Below are positions 8,212 through 17,610 of a stretch of 64,000 bases of DNA, in pieces (position 1 is the stretch's first letter; each line of letters starts with the position of its first letter). This DNA is from Azomonas agilis (GTDB taxonomy: Bacteria > Pseudomonadota > Gammaproteobacteria > Pseudomonadales > Pseudomonadaceae). The notes under the pieces are model-generated. The model was not told the DNA's origin, did not search any database, and worked only from the letters and a program-made list of their open reading frames with translations. Position numbers and translations under genes: made by a program. The stretch spans positions 62,001 to 126,000 of the forward strand of contig NZ_VLKG01000004.1 of the NCBI RefSeq assembly GCF_007830255.1, written 5' to 3'.

Positions 8212-8377
8212 TATCGCTCACAGGTTAAGTGGAAATCTCATCAAACTCGTGGTGCTAATTTTGGCGGATAGGTCAATGTTATGAAGTGAGACAAGTTAAA
8301 TTTGTTGGCTGTTAGCACAGCTATCGGCTGTACCTATGGCTCGGAACACAGCAAGATTCGCCCAATGTCAACAGCCC

Positions 8378-9337
8378 TTAAAACAAATCAAAATGCTTTT
8401 GCAGCATCTCTTGCATGATTTTTTCTGGGCGCTTGTCATAGCGTTTGGTGGTTTCAAGCGAAGAATGCCGCATCATACGCTGGACAGTGATCAGATCGAC
8501 CCCTTTAGCCAGCATACTGGTAGCAAAGGTTCGGCGTAGATCGTGGGGACTGACCACCTCAACTCCTCCCGCTAAACTGCGTAGCTTTAATTGCTTGAAT
8601 ACCGACTGGGCTGAGATGGGTAGGTTAGTGATAGTGTCGTTACGGTAAAAGCGGACAAACAGGGGGCCGTTCTGCTCACCCCGTACTTGATCAATATAGT
8701 AGTACAGTCCTTTAACCGCACTGTTCGGCAGATACACTCTACGCTGTTGATTGCCCTTACCCATCACCAAGAGCGACTGATCCTTGGGGTAGTAATCTGC
8801 GAGTGTCAATGTGACCACCTCGGAGCGGCGCAACCCACAGCCCAGCATGACCATAAACAGTGCCTTATCTCGGACGCTGACCAAAGAGCCATCTTCATCA
8901 CAAGCTTGTAGCAATGCCTTGATTTCTTTAGGTTCTAGCGCTCGACCTGAAGACTCACGAGAACCCCTAACGGCCGTCACTTCGCGAATATCCTGACAGT
9001 CATCGGCTGTCATCAAGCGCATGGCCCGAGCTTCCTTCATCACACCTTTGACGGCTGCAAGGATGGTATTGCAGGTGGCCGGGCTTAATTCTTGGCTCTG
9101 AAAAGTACGCAAAAGTGCGTGTACATGCTGGCGGGTTAACCGGTGCCAAGGGCAATCCTCAAGAGAGGACGCACCTAAGAAATGGGCCACGCGCTTTAAG
9201 TAGGAACCCATAGTGACCCGACTGCGTGGTGACTGAAGGCTCAACAGGTAAGCAATAGCTGGGTTATGGGCTGTGGAGATGATCTCAGGGAGAGCAGGCA
9301 CGTGAGCTGAGTTAGTTAGCGATAGTGTGAGTTTCAT
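8378..9337 (-). CDS. Tyrosine recombinase (XerC/D-like, site-specific integrase)
   Basis: A 319-residue recombinase with an N-terminal SAM-like core-binding domain (about 25-110) and a C-terminal catalytic domain. The expected residues are visible: Arg170 in CGLRRSE, Lys194 in MGKGNQQR, His265 and Arg268 in HDLRRTF, His291 in RHSSLETT and Tyr300. The protein should be active. Its location next to parAB suggests resolution of plasmid dimers or capture of cassettes. No attachment site could be assigned, although a perfect palindrome AGCTTTAAAGCT lies at 9372-9383 upstream of the start. Confidence 0.88.
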   Translation of the reverse strand: MKLTLSLTNSAHVPALPEIISTAHNPAIAYLLSLQSPRSRVTMGSYLKRVAHFLGASSLEDCPWHRLTRQHVHALLRTFQSQELSPATCNTILAAVKGVMKEARAMRLMTADDCQDIREVTAVRGSRESSGRALEPKEIKALLQACDEDGSLVSVRDKALFMVMLGCGLRRSEVVTLTLADYYPKDQSLLVMGKGNQQRRVYLPNSAVKGLYYYIDQVRGEQNGPLFVRFYRNDTITNLPISAQSVFKQLKLRSLAGGVEVVSPHDLRRTFATSMLAKGVDLITVQRMMRHSSLETTKRYDKRPEKIMQEMLQKHFDLF

Positions 9338-9894
9338 GTGCGAGGATCTGTTGTGTGTTTAACGTCCGTTCAGCTTTAAAGCTTCGTCACGATTTTTTTG
9401 GTGTAAGGTTAAAGTATTTAAATATCCATTTAAAAAACCTATAAATCAAAAAAATAAAATCAGGGTTAGGTTCTTCTACTTTTGAAGGTATCGCAGCTCT
9501 GGCCTTGGCCACAGTGATTTTCGGGAGAACGCCCTATCCTCATCGGTTATGGGCTCAGCTCAAAGGAGTAGCGGTATTTATTCACCCTCTAATACGGCTT
9601 TTAAGTAATACCTGCTACGAGTCCAATAGGCGTATGCGATACCTTTTTCGAGTCGATTGAAGAGGTGCAGGATTCGGCTACACCTTGGCTCTGGACGTAC
9701 CACCATGAACGGCCCAATATGGCGCTCGGTGGTATCACCCCTATGCAAAAATGGGCTTTAACCACGTAATTCCATTTTTGGTGACCGCTAAAAGCGGGAG
9801 GATTACCGTTATACTCAACCCCCTGTTTAAAAAATCTCTACCTTCATCGACTATAACCAAACAGAGGTTACACCAAATCTGATGGGGAGATTCC
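9338..9894. other. Gene-poor region with palindrome and IS remnant
   Basis: The left part (9338-9470) is AT-rich and contains the palindrome AGCTTTAAAGCT (9372-9383), likely in the recombinase promoter region. From about 9430 a frame without stops runs to 9660 on the plus strand, but it has no start codon near its beginning and no recognisable similarity. An IS3-type transposase tail follows at 9625-9769. The last 125 bases are the upstream region of msrP. Confidence 0.5.
9625..9769 (+). pseudogene. IS3-family transposase C-terminal fragment
   Basis: After one frameshift the sequence reads ESIEEVQDSATPWLWTYHHE, then RPNMALGGITPMQKWALTT and a stop at 9769. This is the invariant C-terminus of IS3-family orfB (usual form WLWTYNxERPNMALGGITP). 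It differs from the nearby deletion element in type, so it is an independent insertion. Only about 48 codons survive. Confidence 0.78.
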
Positions 9895-10905
9895 ATGCTA
9901 ATTCATATTACTCCGCGTTCTGCGTGCCGCTCTTCTGAGATCACTACGGAAACTGCTTACCTGTCTCGGCGACATTTTATGGCGGGTACGGGTTTGTTAT
10001 TAGCAGGAGCGGCTTTTCCTAGCTTAGCGACGGAAACAGCCTCGCGCTATGAGGGGGTAACACCAGCTCCTGTTCCTGCTTGGCTAGCTCCTAAACTGGC
10101 AAAAACCCAGTGGCGTACCACTGAGGTTTCTGGTGAGGCCATCACCCCTTTCCGCGATGCCAGCCAATACAACAACTTCTACGAATTTGGGCCAGAAAAG
10201 CGTGATCCTGCAACCCATGCTCACCAGCTACCCACGGAGCCTTGGAGCCTGATCATTGATGGTGAGGTAGCTAAACCCGGTCGCTACGCATTGGAGGATT
10301 TATTTTCCCCTTTTACCTTGCAAGAACGTATTTATCGTATGCGCTGCGTTGAAGCTTGGTCGATGGTCATTCCTTGGCTTGGCTTCCCATTGGCAGAGTT
10401 GCTCAAGCGTGTTGAGCCCACCAGTAGTGCGCATTATGTGGGTTTTGAGACACTCAATGATCCCGAACATATGCCTGGCATCCGTTCCCGCTTCGCTCTA
10501 ATCAACTGGCCTTACGTAGAAGGTTTACGGCTGGATGAGGCCATGCATCCGCTCACCTTGCTTGCAGTGGGTATGTACGGGCGTGTATTGCCTAATCAAA
10601 ATGGCGCGCCTTTGCGTTTGGTTGTACCTTGGAAATATGGCTTTAAGAGCATTAAATCCATCGTCCGTATCAGCCTACTGAGTACACAGCCCCGTACTAC
10701 TTGGCAAAGTATGGCTCCACAGGAATATGGCTTTTACGCTAACGTTAACCCAGATGTCAGTCATCCACGCTGGAGCCAAGCTCAGGAGCGACGACTGCCT
10801 AATGGAGTTTTTAGTTCTAATGTGCGACCCACACTAGTGTTCAACGGTTACGCCGACGAAGTGGCCTCGCTTTACAAGGGTATGGACTTAAAGAAGGATT
10901 ACTAA
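9895..10905 (+). CDS. msrP: Periplasmic methionine sulfoxide reductase, molybdopterin subunit MsrP (YedY)
   Basis: A 336-residue protein with a twin-arginine signal (SRRHFMAG near residues 24-31, then a hydrophobic stretch ending around 48), so it is exported folded with its cofactor. It belongs to the sulfite-oxidase-fold family. Cys151 in RMRCVEAW is the expected Mo ligand. MsrP repairs methionine sulfoxide in periplasmic proteins. GGGGAG precedes the ATG. msrQ starts immediately after the stop with no gap. It stands just left of the sulfur island but is a common housekeeping pair. Confidence 0.93.
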   Translation: MLIHITPRSACRSSEITTETAYLSRRHFMAGTGLLLAGAAFPSLATETASRYEGVTPAPVPAWLAPKLAKTQWRTTEVSGEAITPFRDASQYNNFYEFGPEKRDPATHAHQLPTEPWSLIIDGEVAKPGRYALEDLFSPFTLQERIYRMRCVEAWSMVIPWLGFPLAELLKRVEPTSSAHYVGFETLNDPEHMPGIRSRFALINWPYVEGLRLDEAMHPLTLLAVGMYGRVLPNQNGAPLRLVVPWKYGFKSIKSIVRISLLSTQPRTTWQSMAPQEYGFYANVNPDVSHPRWSQAQERRLPNGVFSSNVRPTLVFNGYADEVASLYKGMDLKKDY

Positions 10906-11481
10906 ATGGCTCAGCCCCTTTGGCGTTGCGGCGTATTTATGCTTGCTTTGCTGCCACTGTTGTTTTGGTTCTATCAGGCACAGCAGGGATTATTGGGACC
11001 AGATCCCGGTAAAGTATTGTTAGAACATTTGGGTGAGGGCGCATTGATCCTAATGTTACTCACCCTAAGCTTGACACCCTTGCAGCGTATTACCCTATGG
11101 AGTGGCTGGAGCCTCATTCGGCGGCAACTGGGACTCTGGTGTTTCTGCTATGCCTCTTTGCACCTGATGAGCTATTTAGCTTTTCTACTGAACTTTGATT
11201 TTAGTCGCCTAAACCATGAGCTATGGGAGCGGCCCTATATACTACTTGGCTTTGGTGCTTGGTTGATATTGTTACTCTTGAGCCTGACTTCAAACGCATT
11301 TAGCCGCCGCAAGTTAGGCAAAAACTGGAAGCTTTTACATAGGTTGCTGTACCTTGGCTTAGTGCTGGCCCTACTGCATTTATTGCTAATCTTACGTTCA
11401 GACTTTGGTAGCTGGATGTTATATGCTGGAGTTGGCTTGATTTTAATACTTAATCGCTTATTTGGGCTGCGATCTCCATGA
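10906..11481 (+). CDS. msrQ: MsrQ haem-binding membrane subunit of the MsrPQ system (YedZ)
   Basis: A 191-residue protein with about six hydrophobic segments, of the ferric-reductase-like transmembrane family. Conserved histidines occur in SLHLMSY and KLLHRLLYLGL, with another in LALLHLLL. These match the haem ligands of MsrQ. It passes electrons from the quinone pool to MsrP. It is translated directly after msrP without a spacer. Confidence 0.92.
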   Translation: MAQPLWRCGVFMLALLPLLFWFYQAQQGLLGPDPGKVLLEHLGEGALILMLLTLSLTPLQRITLWSGWSLIRRQLGLWCFCYASLHLMSYLAFLLNFDFSRLNHELWERPYILLGFGAWLILLLLSLTSNAFSRRKLGKNWKLLHRLLYLGLVLALLHLLLILRSDFGSWMLYAGVGLILILNRLFGLRSP

Positions 11482-11518
11482 GGAGTTGGCATGATACCTG
11501 TGATGTCCCACTAAGAAC

Positions 11519-11563
11519 CTGCATAGATTTTAAACTAAATCTTTAGCCTTTTAATCTATGCAG
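11519..11563. terminator. Long hairpin between convergent msrQ and sfnR-like gene
   Basis: Perfect 11-base arms CTGCATAGATT (11519-11529) and AATCTATGCAG (11553-11563) lie between the convergent genes. There is no strong T-run beyond the stem. A bidirectional transcription boundary is likely but not certain. Confidence 0.5.
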
Positions 11564-11598
11564 ATTCCACTGAGTCATTACACTCCTGCTTAGTTAGC

Positions 11599-12759
11599 TC
11601 ATGAAAATATCTGTCGGTTTGGCAGATTAATACTGGGCAGTTGAGTAGATATACTATCTGCTAATTTTAAATCCGTAGCGCGACGATTTTTAGAGGGTAA
11701 TAAGCGGCGTTTATTGACAATAAGCTCACCGATGCGAATCAGTTGTGCGCGAGTTACGTTGCGACTGAGCCCAAGTAGATTAGCTGTATGAACCTGATTG
11801 CAATGACAAAATCTATAGGCAGTACGCAATAATGCGGCCTCAACTTTTGCGTGTAAATCTCCGCCATCTTCTTCAAAGAGTTTGTTAAAGGCCCGTTCTA
11901 ACAATAGCTCAGCAGATTCGTTGAGGTTTGAACTTGCTTCCTCCTGGCGATCAATGCGCAAATTGGATAAATGCAAATCGGCAGCATGAATTAAGTTATT
12001 TCGACAAATCAGCAAGGTGTGATGAATGACATTTTCTAATTCACGAATATTGCCTGGCCAAGAATAAGTCATTAGTTTATCTTCAGCCTCCTTACTGAGT
12101 TTAATTTCACTGTATCCTAAGCGTCGGCTGTACTCACCAATGAAGTACCGGATTAGCGGCAATATATCGCCCGGACGCTCTCGTAGCGGACTTAACCCAA
12201 GACTCACTACCGTGAGACGGTAGTAAAGATCCTCACGGAAGTTACCAGCATTAATCGCTTTTTCCAGTTGCACGTTGGTTGCAGCCAATACCCTTACATC
12301 AATGGGAATACTTTTACGCGACCCAAGACGTACCACTTCACGCTCCTGTAATACGCGCAGCAGCTTAACTTGGATGGCTAAGGGTAAGTCGCCAATTTCG
12401 TCCAGAAATAAAGTTCCACCATTAGCCTCTTCAAACCAACCCGCTTTAGCGTGAAGTGCCCCGGTGAAAGCCCCTTTTTCGTGGCCGAATAACTCTGCCT
12501 CTACCAAGGATTCCGAGAAAGCACCACAGTTCACTGCAATAAAAGGCCCATTACGGCGATTACTGAGGTTATGCACATGGCGTGCAACTAACTCCTTGCC
12601 TGTACCCGTCTCGCCAACAATAAGAACACTGGCATCACTCGGGGCAATCTGCTGTAGATGCCTAAGCAATGCCTGTGATTTAGGATCGGCAAAAACTTGT
12701 GCCGTTGCTCGTACAGAGGTCGCTAATGTCGGAGAATGAGGCAAAGTAATTAGTTGCAT
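11599..12759 (-). CDS. sfnR: Sigma-54-dependent activator, SfnR-like (no receiver domain)
   Basis: A 386-residue enhancer-binding protein. It lacks an N-terminal sensory domain: the AAA+ domain begins almost at once, with Walker A GETGTGKE at residues 49-56, the sigma-54 contact loop GAFTGA at 96-101 and Walker B LFLDE near 117. A Fis-type helix-turn-helix lies at the C-terminus ([14 protein letters not shown]). This architecture and length fit SfnR, which activates dimethyl sulfone use in pseudomonads. It follows the sfnB-like gene by 10 bp and is probably co-transcribed from a sigma-54-type promoter. With no sensor domain, control is likely through its expression level under sulfur limitation. 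Confidence 0.82.
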   Translation of the reverse strand: MQLITLPHSPTLATSVRATAQVFADPKSQALLRHLQQIAPSDASVLIVGETGTGKELVARHVHNLSNRRNGPFIAVNCGAFSESLVEAELFGHEKGAFTGALHAKAGWFEEANGGTLFLDEIGDLPLAIQVKLLRVLQEREVVRLGSRKSIPIDVRVLAATNVQLEKAINAGNFREDLYYRLTVVSLGLSPLRERPGDILPLIRYFIGEYSRRLGYSEIKLSKEAEDKLMTYSWPGNIRELENVIHHTLLICRNNLIHAADLHLSNLRIDRQEEASSNLNESAELLLERAFNKLFEEDGGDLHAKVEAALLRTAYRFCHCNQVHTANLLGLSRNVTRAQLIRIGELIVNKRRLLPSKNRRATDLKLADSISTQLPSINLPNRQIFS

Positions 12760-12769
12760 AATTTGGCAG

Positions 12770-13957
12770 CTATGAATAAAAGGTTGGAGTGGGAAGCGCT
12801 TCGTTCAATGCCCAATCACCCAGCTCATGGAGCTTATAGTCCACTGGATCGTGCAAAGTTTGAGTACGCAAGTTTCGCCAGAAACGATCTAAACCTAAGG
12901 AAGCATGGGTAGCCCGAGCGCCAGTGACTTCAAATAATCTGGCGGTCAAATCCAGCCCCACGCGGGTGGAGGCAACTTTAGCTGTGGCAATCGCAACGGC
13001 CAGATGTCCACGCTCGTCCGCACTTAAGGAGTCTTTTTTACTCCAAGCATCGTCAAGCAGCGTATTGGCTCGCTCTGTCAGTAAGCGCACGCTTTCCAAG
13101 CCCACCCAAAATTCGCCAAAGTGGCGTAGTGTGTACGGCTCTTCACTGATGTGTGCCACCTTAGACTTAAACCAAGGCCGAGCTTCTTTCAGGGTGTAGC
13201 TACGGGCCTCAAAAAAAGCTCCTTCAGCAATACCTAAAAATAAGTTGACGAAGGTAAGTTGAGCGATTAGCGGACGCAGACAGGCAAAAGGAGTGCTCAA
13301 TGGGCCTGGATCAAGCAATAATTCGTTTTCTTCCACCCGCACTCGCTCAAAGGTGACGTTACCGCTGTCCGTCTGGCGCTGTCCTATGCTGTCCCAGTCA
13401 TCGTGTAGCGTGATGCCTGTGCGTCCACTCGGCAAAGCGGCAATCAACAGCTTGTTTCCATTGTGCTCGTCAATGGCAGAGGCAATCAGCATTTCGGAAT
13501 CCGCTGATCCCGAACAAAAACTTTTGCGGCCCGAAAACTCACGCCAACCCGCAAACTTTTTTGCAATCGTGCGGGTATCTAAAGGATTTAGGGCATTTCC
13601 CCAAAACCATTGATTGCGAGCCGTTTGCTCAAACCAAGGCTGCCATTGATCAGGGCGTGAAAACAGGCGTACCGTCGCCAACATCAAATGTTGGAAACCA
13701 TACACATGGGCAATGGAACTATCGACGCGGGCAAACTCACGCACGACCTCTAGGGTTTCATACCAACTAGCACCTAACCCGCCGTATTCTTTGGGAATAC
13801 TCATGGCCAGCAAACCACTCTGGCGTAAAGCATTACGCTGAGCTTTAGGGGTTCCGCCTAATAAATCGCGCTCAGCGGCGGTTTCAGCAAATTCTGCGGC
13901 TAATTTTCGAGCGATCTGTTGGGCCGAGAGTATTTTGGGTTGTTGAATGGCAGTCAC
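12770..13957 (-). CDS. SfnB-like acyl-CoA-dehydrogenase-family monooxygenase
   Basis: A 395-residue protein of the acyl-CoA dehydrogenase fold, in the SfnB/DszC/DBT-monooxygenase branch. The N-terminal helical part carries [15 protein letters not shown], the middle domain ends in [13 protein letters not shown], and the C-terminus has the branch-specific [22 protein letters not shown]. Members are reduced-flavin-dependent oxygenases or sulfur-acquisition oxidoreductases rather than beta-oxidation enzymes. The acyl-CoA dehydrogenase catalytic Glu signature is not apparent. It is first in an operon with the sfnR-like gene, and a near-consensus sigma-54 site lies 41 bases before its start. Confidence 0.83.
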   Translation of the reverse strand: MTAIQQPKILSAQQIARKLAAEFAETAAERDLLGGTPKAQRNALRQSGLLAMSIPKEYGGLGASWYETLEVVREFARVDSSIAHVYGFQHLMLATVRLFSRPDQWQPWFEQTARNQWFWGNALNPLDTRTIAKKFAGWREFSGRKSFCSGSADSEMLIASAIDEHNGNKLLIAALPSGRTGITLHDDWDSIGQRQTDSGNVTFERVRVEENELLLDPGPLSTPFACLRPLIAQLTFVNLFLGIAEGAFFEARSYTLKEARPWFKSKVAHISEEPYTLRHFGEFWVGLESVRLLTERANTLLDDAWSKKDSLSADERGHLAVAIATAKVASTRVGLDLTARLFEVTGARATHASLGLDRFWRNLRTQTLHDPVDYKLHELGDWALNEALPTPTFYS

Positions 13958-13997
13958 ACACTGTTCCTCTAGCTATGGTCTCATTGGTCTCAATGAG

Positions 13998-14013
13998 GGC
14001 AATCCTTATGCCA
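13998..14013 (-). promoter_or_regulatory. Sigma-54-type -24/-12 promoter of sfnB-sfnR operon
   Basis: On the minus strand the sequence is TGGCAT-AAGGA-TTGCC, with GG and GC separated by ten bases. This is very close to the consensus TGGCAyrN4TTGCw. It ends 41 bases upstream of the sfnB-like start. Confidence 0.75.
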
Positions 14014-14181
14014 CACAAAAACTTATTAAAAATCAAAATGATACAGTTTTAGCCATCCATTCTTTTCTGTTGCACTTGATGCTGTGCTGCTGAAAGACTG
14101 TTGCTAGATAAACACTTGATGAGGTGTTTCTTAATAAACAGTTGGCTCGTGTTGATTGAACAGCTCATTACTGGTTATGGC

Positions 14182-14213
14182 TCGTTTAGATTAGGTTTAT
14201 CTAATCTAAACGA
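14182..14213. repeat. Perfect 13-bp inverted repeat
   Basis: The arms are TCGTTTAGATTAG (14182-14194) and CTAATCTAAACGA (14201-14213), with loop GTTTAT. No T-run follows on either side, so it is not a standard terminator. It could be an activator-binding site or the scar of a small mobile element. Confidence 0.6.
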
Positions 14214-14560
14214 CATAAAAACATTAAATTAAATACTTTTTTGTTATTTGCTTAAATGCTTGTCGATATATTGTTTTTATTTTTTGATGAGGTATTTACA
14301 TCTGTTTATATAGCAACAGTTATTTCTCTTGATGTTGACAACGCAACACTTGGATCTATTAAAGAAATACAAGTGGTTTTCTATTTAGCAGTGCTGAGAG
14401 GAGATGCCGGGCAAAAGTTCGGCACCTCAAAACTTTATCCATTAATTATTCTTAAAACTGCTGCTTAAGGGACAACAGCAAATAGGCATCTTGCTGCTAG
14501 CAATATTGGAAAAAATCTAAAGTAAAAATATAACTGTTTGAATATAAAGCATTTATTTTG

Positions 14561-14576
14561 TGGCATGAATATTGAG
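14561..14576 (+). promoter_or_regulatory. Possible sigma-54 promoter of porin gene
   Basis: The sequence TGGCAT-GAATA-TTGAG keeps the -24 element and spacing, but the -12 element has GA in place of GC. It lies about 60 bases before the chosen porin start. Confidence 0.45.
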
Positions 14577-14634
14577 CTACAGGCTGGAGCGCCTCTACGG
14601 AGGAAAACATTACCCAGCACTAGGAAGCCCATCC

Positions 14635-15969
14635 ATGCCTGTCCCTGCTCGTCATCTGTCACTCTGCATTGTCTTAACTTTCCCACCACTGGCCATCGCT
14701 GATGGATTTTTCGAGGATTCTTCATTCAAGGTACTCAATCGAAATTTCTATATGCGCCAAGACTTTCGTAACGACAGCAGTTTCCGCAACCCGCAAACCG
14801 CTGAACGCAAGCACACCCGCGCTGAATGGGCTAATGGAGTCACAGCCAGTTTTGAGTCTGGATTCACTCCTGGCCCCATAGGGTTGGGTTTAGATATAAA
14901 GGCTTTATTGGGTTGGAAGTTAGACGGTGGCAACGGCCAAGTAGGTGATAGCAATGCGGGGAATGGTCTTATTCCAAGGCGTGGCTACCACTTCAACGGA
15001 AAACCTAAAGATGACTTCGGGAAGGTCGATGCGGCTTTAAAAATTCGTTTATTCGAGCATACAGAGTTGCGTTACGGTGACTATCGACCGGCCAGCCCTG
15101 TCATTAATGCCAGCGATACGCGCTTACTACCCCAGAGTTTTCGTGGAGCCTTCGTCAAAAATACCTCAATTAAGGGGCTTACTCTTGAAGGGGGTAAGGT
15201 GGAATCCGGTAGTGACCGTTCAGCTACTGCCCACAACGGGGATTTAGGTACTGCCTACGGTGGACGTTTCAAGGACGCTGAGGATTTCATCTATGGCGGT
15301 GCTGATTATAAGTACGATGATCGATTTTTCTTCCGACTGCACCACGGTCGGCTTGATAACGTATGGAATCAAACCGCTTTTTATGCCGACTGGATACAGC
15401 CCTTAAACGATCATTTAAGTTTTAATACAGGCTTCAAGTACATTGGTACGCGTGATACAGGCAAGTCCTTACTGGGCGATATCAACAACGACTCTTGGAG
15501 CGCCCATGTTGGACTAACCTCTGGTGCCCATGCCCTAACACTGACGCACACTCGAATTGATGATGACTCCCCCTTTGATTATCTGTGGAACACTTGGGAT
15601 TTCTTCCTAAATACAGGGTCGCAAATTTCCGATTTTAATAACCCTAACGAGCGCACGTGGATGCTGCGCTATGACTACGATTTCGCGGCGCTTGGCGTAC
15701 CGGGTTTAAAATTAATTACGCGCTATTTGCGGGGTACGGACATTGATGGCCGAGATGTTGGTTCAGGTTATGCGGCCTACCAAAATATCCGTAATGGCCG
15801 CCACTGGGAGCGCGACGTTTGGATCAGTTATGTGGTGCAAAGCGGATCAGCTAAAGATCTAACCTTCCGGATATTGCAAGCAACGCACCGAGTAAACGGC
15901 GATCATACCGCTGAAGCCGATATCGACGAGCTGCGTTTGATTGTTGAATATCCACTCAGTCTGCTTTGA
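14635..15969 (+). CDS. OprD-family outer-membrane porin
   Basis: The start is set at ATG 14635, which has an AGGAAG ribosome site and begins a good signal peptide (MPVPARHLSLCIVLTFPPLAIADG). The product is 444 residues, normal for OprD proteins. After cleavage the chain starts GFFEDSSFKVLNRNFYMRQDF, a typical OprD opening, and repeated aromatic beta-strands such as ERTWMLRYDYDFAALGVPGL follow. The C-terminus ends YPLSLL. OprD porins take up small acids and similar solutes. The gene faces the DszA-like gene in the sulfur island, so an organosulfur substrate is inferred. Confidence 0.87.
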   Translation: MPVPARHLSLCIVLTFPPLAIADGFFEDSSFKVLNRNFYMRQDFRNDSSFRNPQTAERKHTRAEWANGVTASFESGFTPGPIGLGLDIKALLGWKLDGGNGQVGDSNAGNGLIPRRGYHFNGKPKDDFGKVDAALKIRLFEHTELRYGDYRPASPVINASDTRLLPQSFRGAFVKNTSIKGLTLEGGKVESGSDRSATAHNGDLGTAYGGRFKDAEDFIYGGADYKYDDRFFFRLHHGRLDNVWNQTAFYADWIQPLNDHLSFNTGFKYIGTRDTGKSLLGDINNDSWSAHVGLTSGAHALTLTHTRIDDDSPFDYLWNTWDFFLNTGSQISDFNNPNERTWMLRYDYDFAALGVPGLKLITRYLRGTDIDGRDVGSGYAAYQNIRNGRHWERDVWISYVVQSGSAKDLTFRILQATHRVNGDHTAEADIDELRLIVEYPLSLL

Positions 15970-16106
15970 CTGTTAAAAACAGATGCTGCTGTGTAAACAC
16001 TTAAAACTGTGTGTGGCTCGACAGCCAATCAGCAAACTGCATGCTCCAGCAATAGTTAAAATGGGTCGATATATTTTAATTTACTGATTAATAAAGATTT
16101 TTATCG

Positions 16107-16122
16107 TGGCACGATTTCTGAA
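16107..16122 (+). promoter_or_regulatory. Possible sigma-54 promoter before DszA-like gene
   Basis: TGGCAC-GATTT-CTGAA has a perfect -24 element and the right spacing, with GA in place of GC at -12. It lies about 68 bases upstream of the start codon at 16190. Confidence 0.5.
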
Positions 16123-16189
16123 AAAGGTACTGAGAGTACACACCCAATCTTCCAGTGGTGTGATCTGATCTACCTTCTAGGAGAATCCA

Positions 16190-17593
16190 ATGTCCCGCAA
16201 AATCGTTCTTAATGCTTTCGAAATGAACTGCGTTGGCCATCAATCCCCCGGCCTATGGGCACATCCGCGTGACCGCGCTTGGCAGTACAAGGACCTAGAA
16301 TATTGGACTGACCTTGCCAAGTTACTAGAGCGCGGCAAGATTGATGGCATCTTCATCGCTGATGTGATTGGCACCTATGATGTGCTAAATGGCAATGTTG
16401 AAGCAGCGTTGCGCCAATCCACTCAAGTACCGGTTAATGATCCACTGGCCTTGATAACCCCTATGGCTCAGGTCACTGAGCATCTGGGGTTTGGGTTGAC
16501 GGCTTCACTGGCATTTGAGCACCCCTATCCCTTTGCCCGCCGTTTATCCACCTTGGATCATCTGACCAAGGGTCGAATTGGTTGGAATGTGGTGACTTCA
16601 TACCTAGACAGTGGGGTACGCAATCTTGGTCAAGAGGCGTTGATTGATCACGATGCCCGCTACGACCATGCCGATGAATACCTCGAAGTAATCTACAAGC
16701 TCCTAGAAGGCAGTTGGGAGGAGGATGCCGTCATCCGCGATCCCAAGCGGCGCTTATTCACAGACCCTAGTAAGGTGCATGAAATTCACCACTACGGAAA
16801 ACATTTCCAAGTACCGGGTATTCACCTGTGCGAACCCTCTCCCCAGCGCACGCCTGTACTCTTCCAAGCCGGAGCCTCTAACCGGGGGCGACGCTTCTCT
16901 GCCGAACATGCAGAGTGCGTATTCGTGGCCGCGCCTTCAAAAACCATCCTCAAAAATACTGTGGCAGATATTCGCCGTCGTGCTGTTGAAGCGGGCCGCG
17001 ATCCCTATCAAATCCGTATTTTGAACATGCAGACGGTAATCCTTGGCGCAACCGATGCCGAGGCCCAAGCCAAATGGCGTGATTACAAACAATACATCAG
17101 CTATGAAGGTGCTTTGGCCCTGATTTCAGGCTGGACGGGTTTAGATTTTGGCCAGTATCAACCCGATCAGGTGCTTAAACACATACACACCAATGCGATT
17201 CAATCGGCGGTTGAGGCCTTTTCCAGCGCCGACCCCAACAAGCAATGGACGGTTAAAGAATTAGCTGATTGGGTGGGCATTGGTGGTTTTGGCCCTCTAT
17301 TCGTCGGTAGCCCGCAAACGGTGGCCGATCAGTTGCAAGAATGGGTTGAAGAGACTGATGTGGACGGTTTTAACCTCACCTATGCACTGACACACGAAAC
17401 CTTTGTTGATGTAGTTGAGCTACTGGTACCTGAGTTACAAAAGCGCGGCGTTTTCAAAACCGACTATGCCCAAGGCACCTTCCGCGACAAGCTATTTGGC
17501 GCTGGCCCTCGCTTACCTAGCAATCATCCCGCCGCCCGCTACCGTGACTTGGCGGCATTACGGACTCAGCAACCTGAATTGATCAGTGCTTGA
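16190..17593 (+). CDS. FMN-dependent monooxygenase of the NtaA/SnaA/DszA family
   Basis: A 467-residue bacterial luciferase-like TIM barrel. The NtaA/SnaA/DszA signature LTKGRIGWNVVTS is present near residues 125-137, with the FMN-contact region TPVLFQAGASNRGRRFSAEHAE near 223. The usual insertion IDHDARYDHADEYLEV is also there. DszA relatives oxidise dibenzothiophene sulfone, and others attack sulfonates or nitrilotriacetate, with FMNH2 from a separate reductase. No reductase gene is in the window. The neighbour SfnB-like protein overlaps or abuts its stop. The substrate is unknown but is likely an organosulfur compound given the operon. Confidence 0.85.
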   Translation: MSRKIVLNAFEMNCVGHQSPGLWAHPRDRAWQYKDLEYWTDLAKLLERGKIDGIFIADVIGTYDVLNGNVEAALRQSTQVPVNDPLALITPMAQVTEHLGFGLTASLAFEHPYPFARRLSTLDHLTKGRIGWNVVTSYLDSGVRNLGQEALIDHDARYDHADEYLEVIYKLLEGSWEEDAVIRDPKRRLFTDPSKVHEIHHYGKHFQVPGIHLCEPSPQRTPVLFQAGASNRGRRFSAEHAECVFVAAPSKTILKNTVADIRRRAVEAGRDPYQIRILNMQTVILGATDAEAQAKWRDYKQYISYEGALALISGWTGLDFGQYQPDQVLKHIHTNAIQSAVEAFSSADPNKQWTVKELADWVGIGGFGPLFVGSPQTVADQLQEWVEETDVDGFNLTYALTHETFVDVVELLVPELQKRGVFKTDYAQGTFRDKLFGAGPRLPSNHPAARYRDLAALRTQQPELISA

Positions 17594-17610
17594 TGGCGGA
17601 GGGTGAGTAT

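Larger units (their letters stand above)
7713..8275 (-). mobile_element. IS3-family element, internal-deletion derivative with both ends intact
   Basis: The ends are related inverted repeats. The left end starts TGACCTTCTCCCCAAGTTAG at 7713. The right end, read inward from 8275, starts TGACCTATCCGCCAAAATTAG, and similarity continues to GATGAGATT. The element is 563 bp, less than half the usual 1.2-1.3 kb. It keeps orfA and only the two extremes of orfB. No convincing target duplication was found (ATT against ATG). Because both ends survive, it might still be moved by a full-length relative. Confidence 0.82.
13958..14634. other. Divergent intergenic region with a 13-bp perfect hairpin
   Basis: This 677-base AT-rich stretch separates the sfnB-sfnR operon from the porin gene. 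It holds the sigma-54 site at 13998-14013 (minus) and a weaker one at 14561-14576 (plus). There is also an inverted repeat AAACAC/GTGTTT near 14115. The most striking item is a 13-base perfect inverted repeat with a six-base loop at 14182-14213. A 70-codon frame at 14256 is not supported by a ribosome site or composition. The space would suit enhancer-binding sites for the sigma-54 activator. Confidence 0.5.

Noticed and set aside
9430-9660. Stop-free plus-strand frame after the recombinase
   Set aside because: It has no start codon near its beginning and no recognisable similarity; the end overlaps an IS fragment in another frame.
14256-14468. A 70-codon frame in the sfnB/porin gap
   Set aside because: It is AT-rich, lacks a ribosome site and resembles no known protein.
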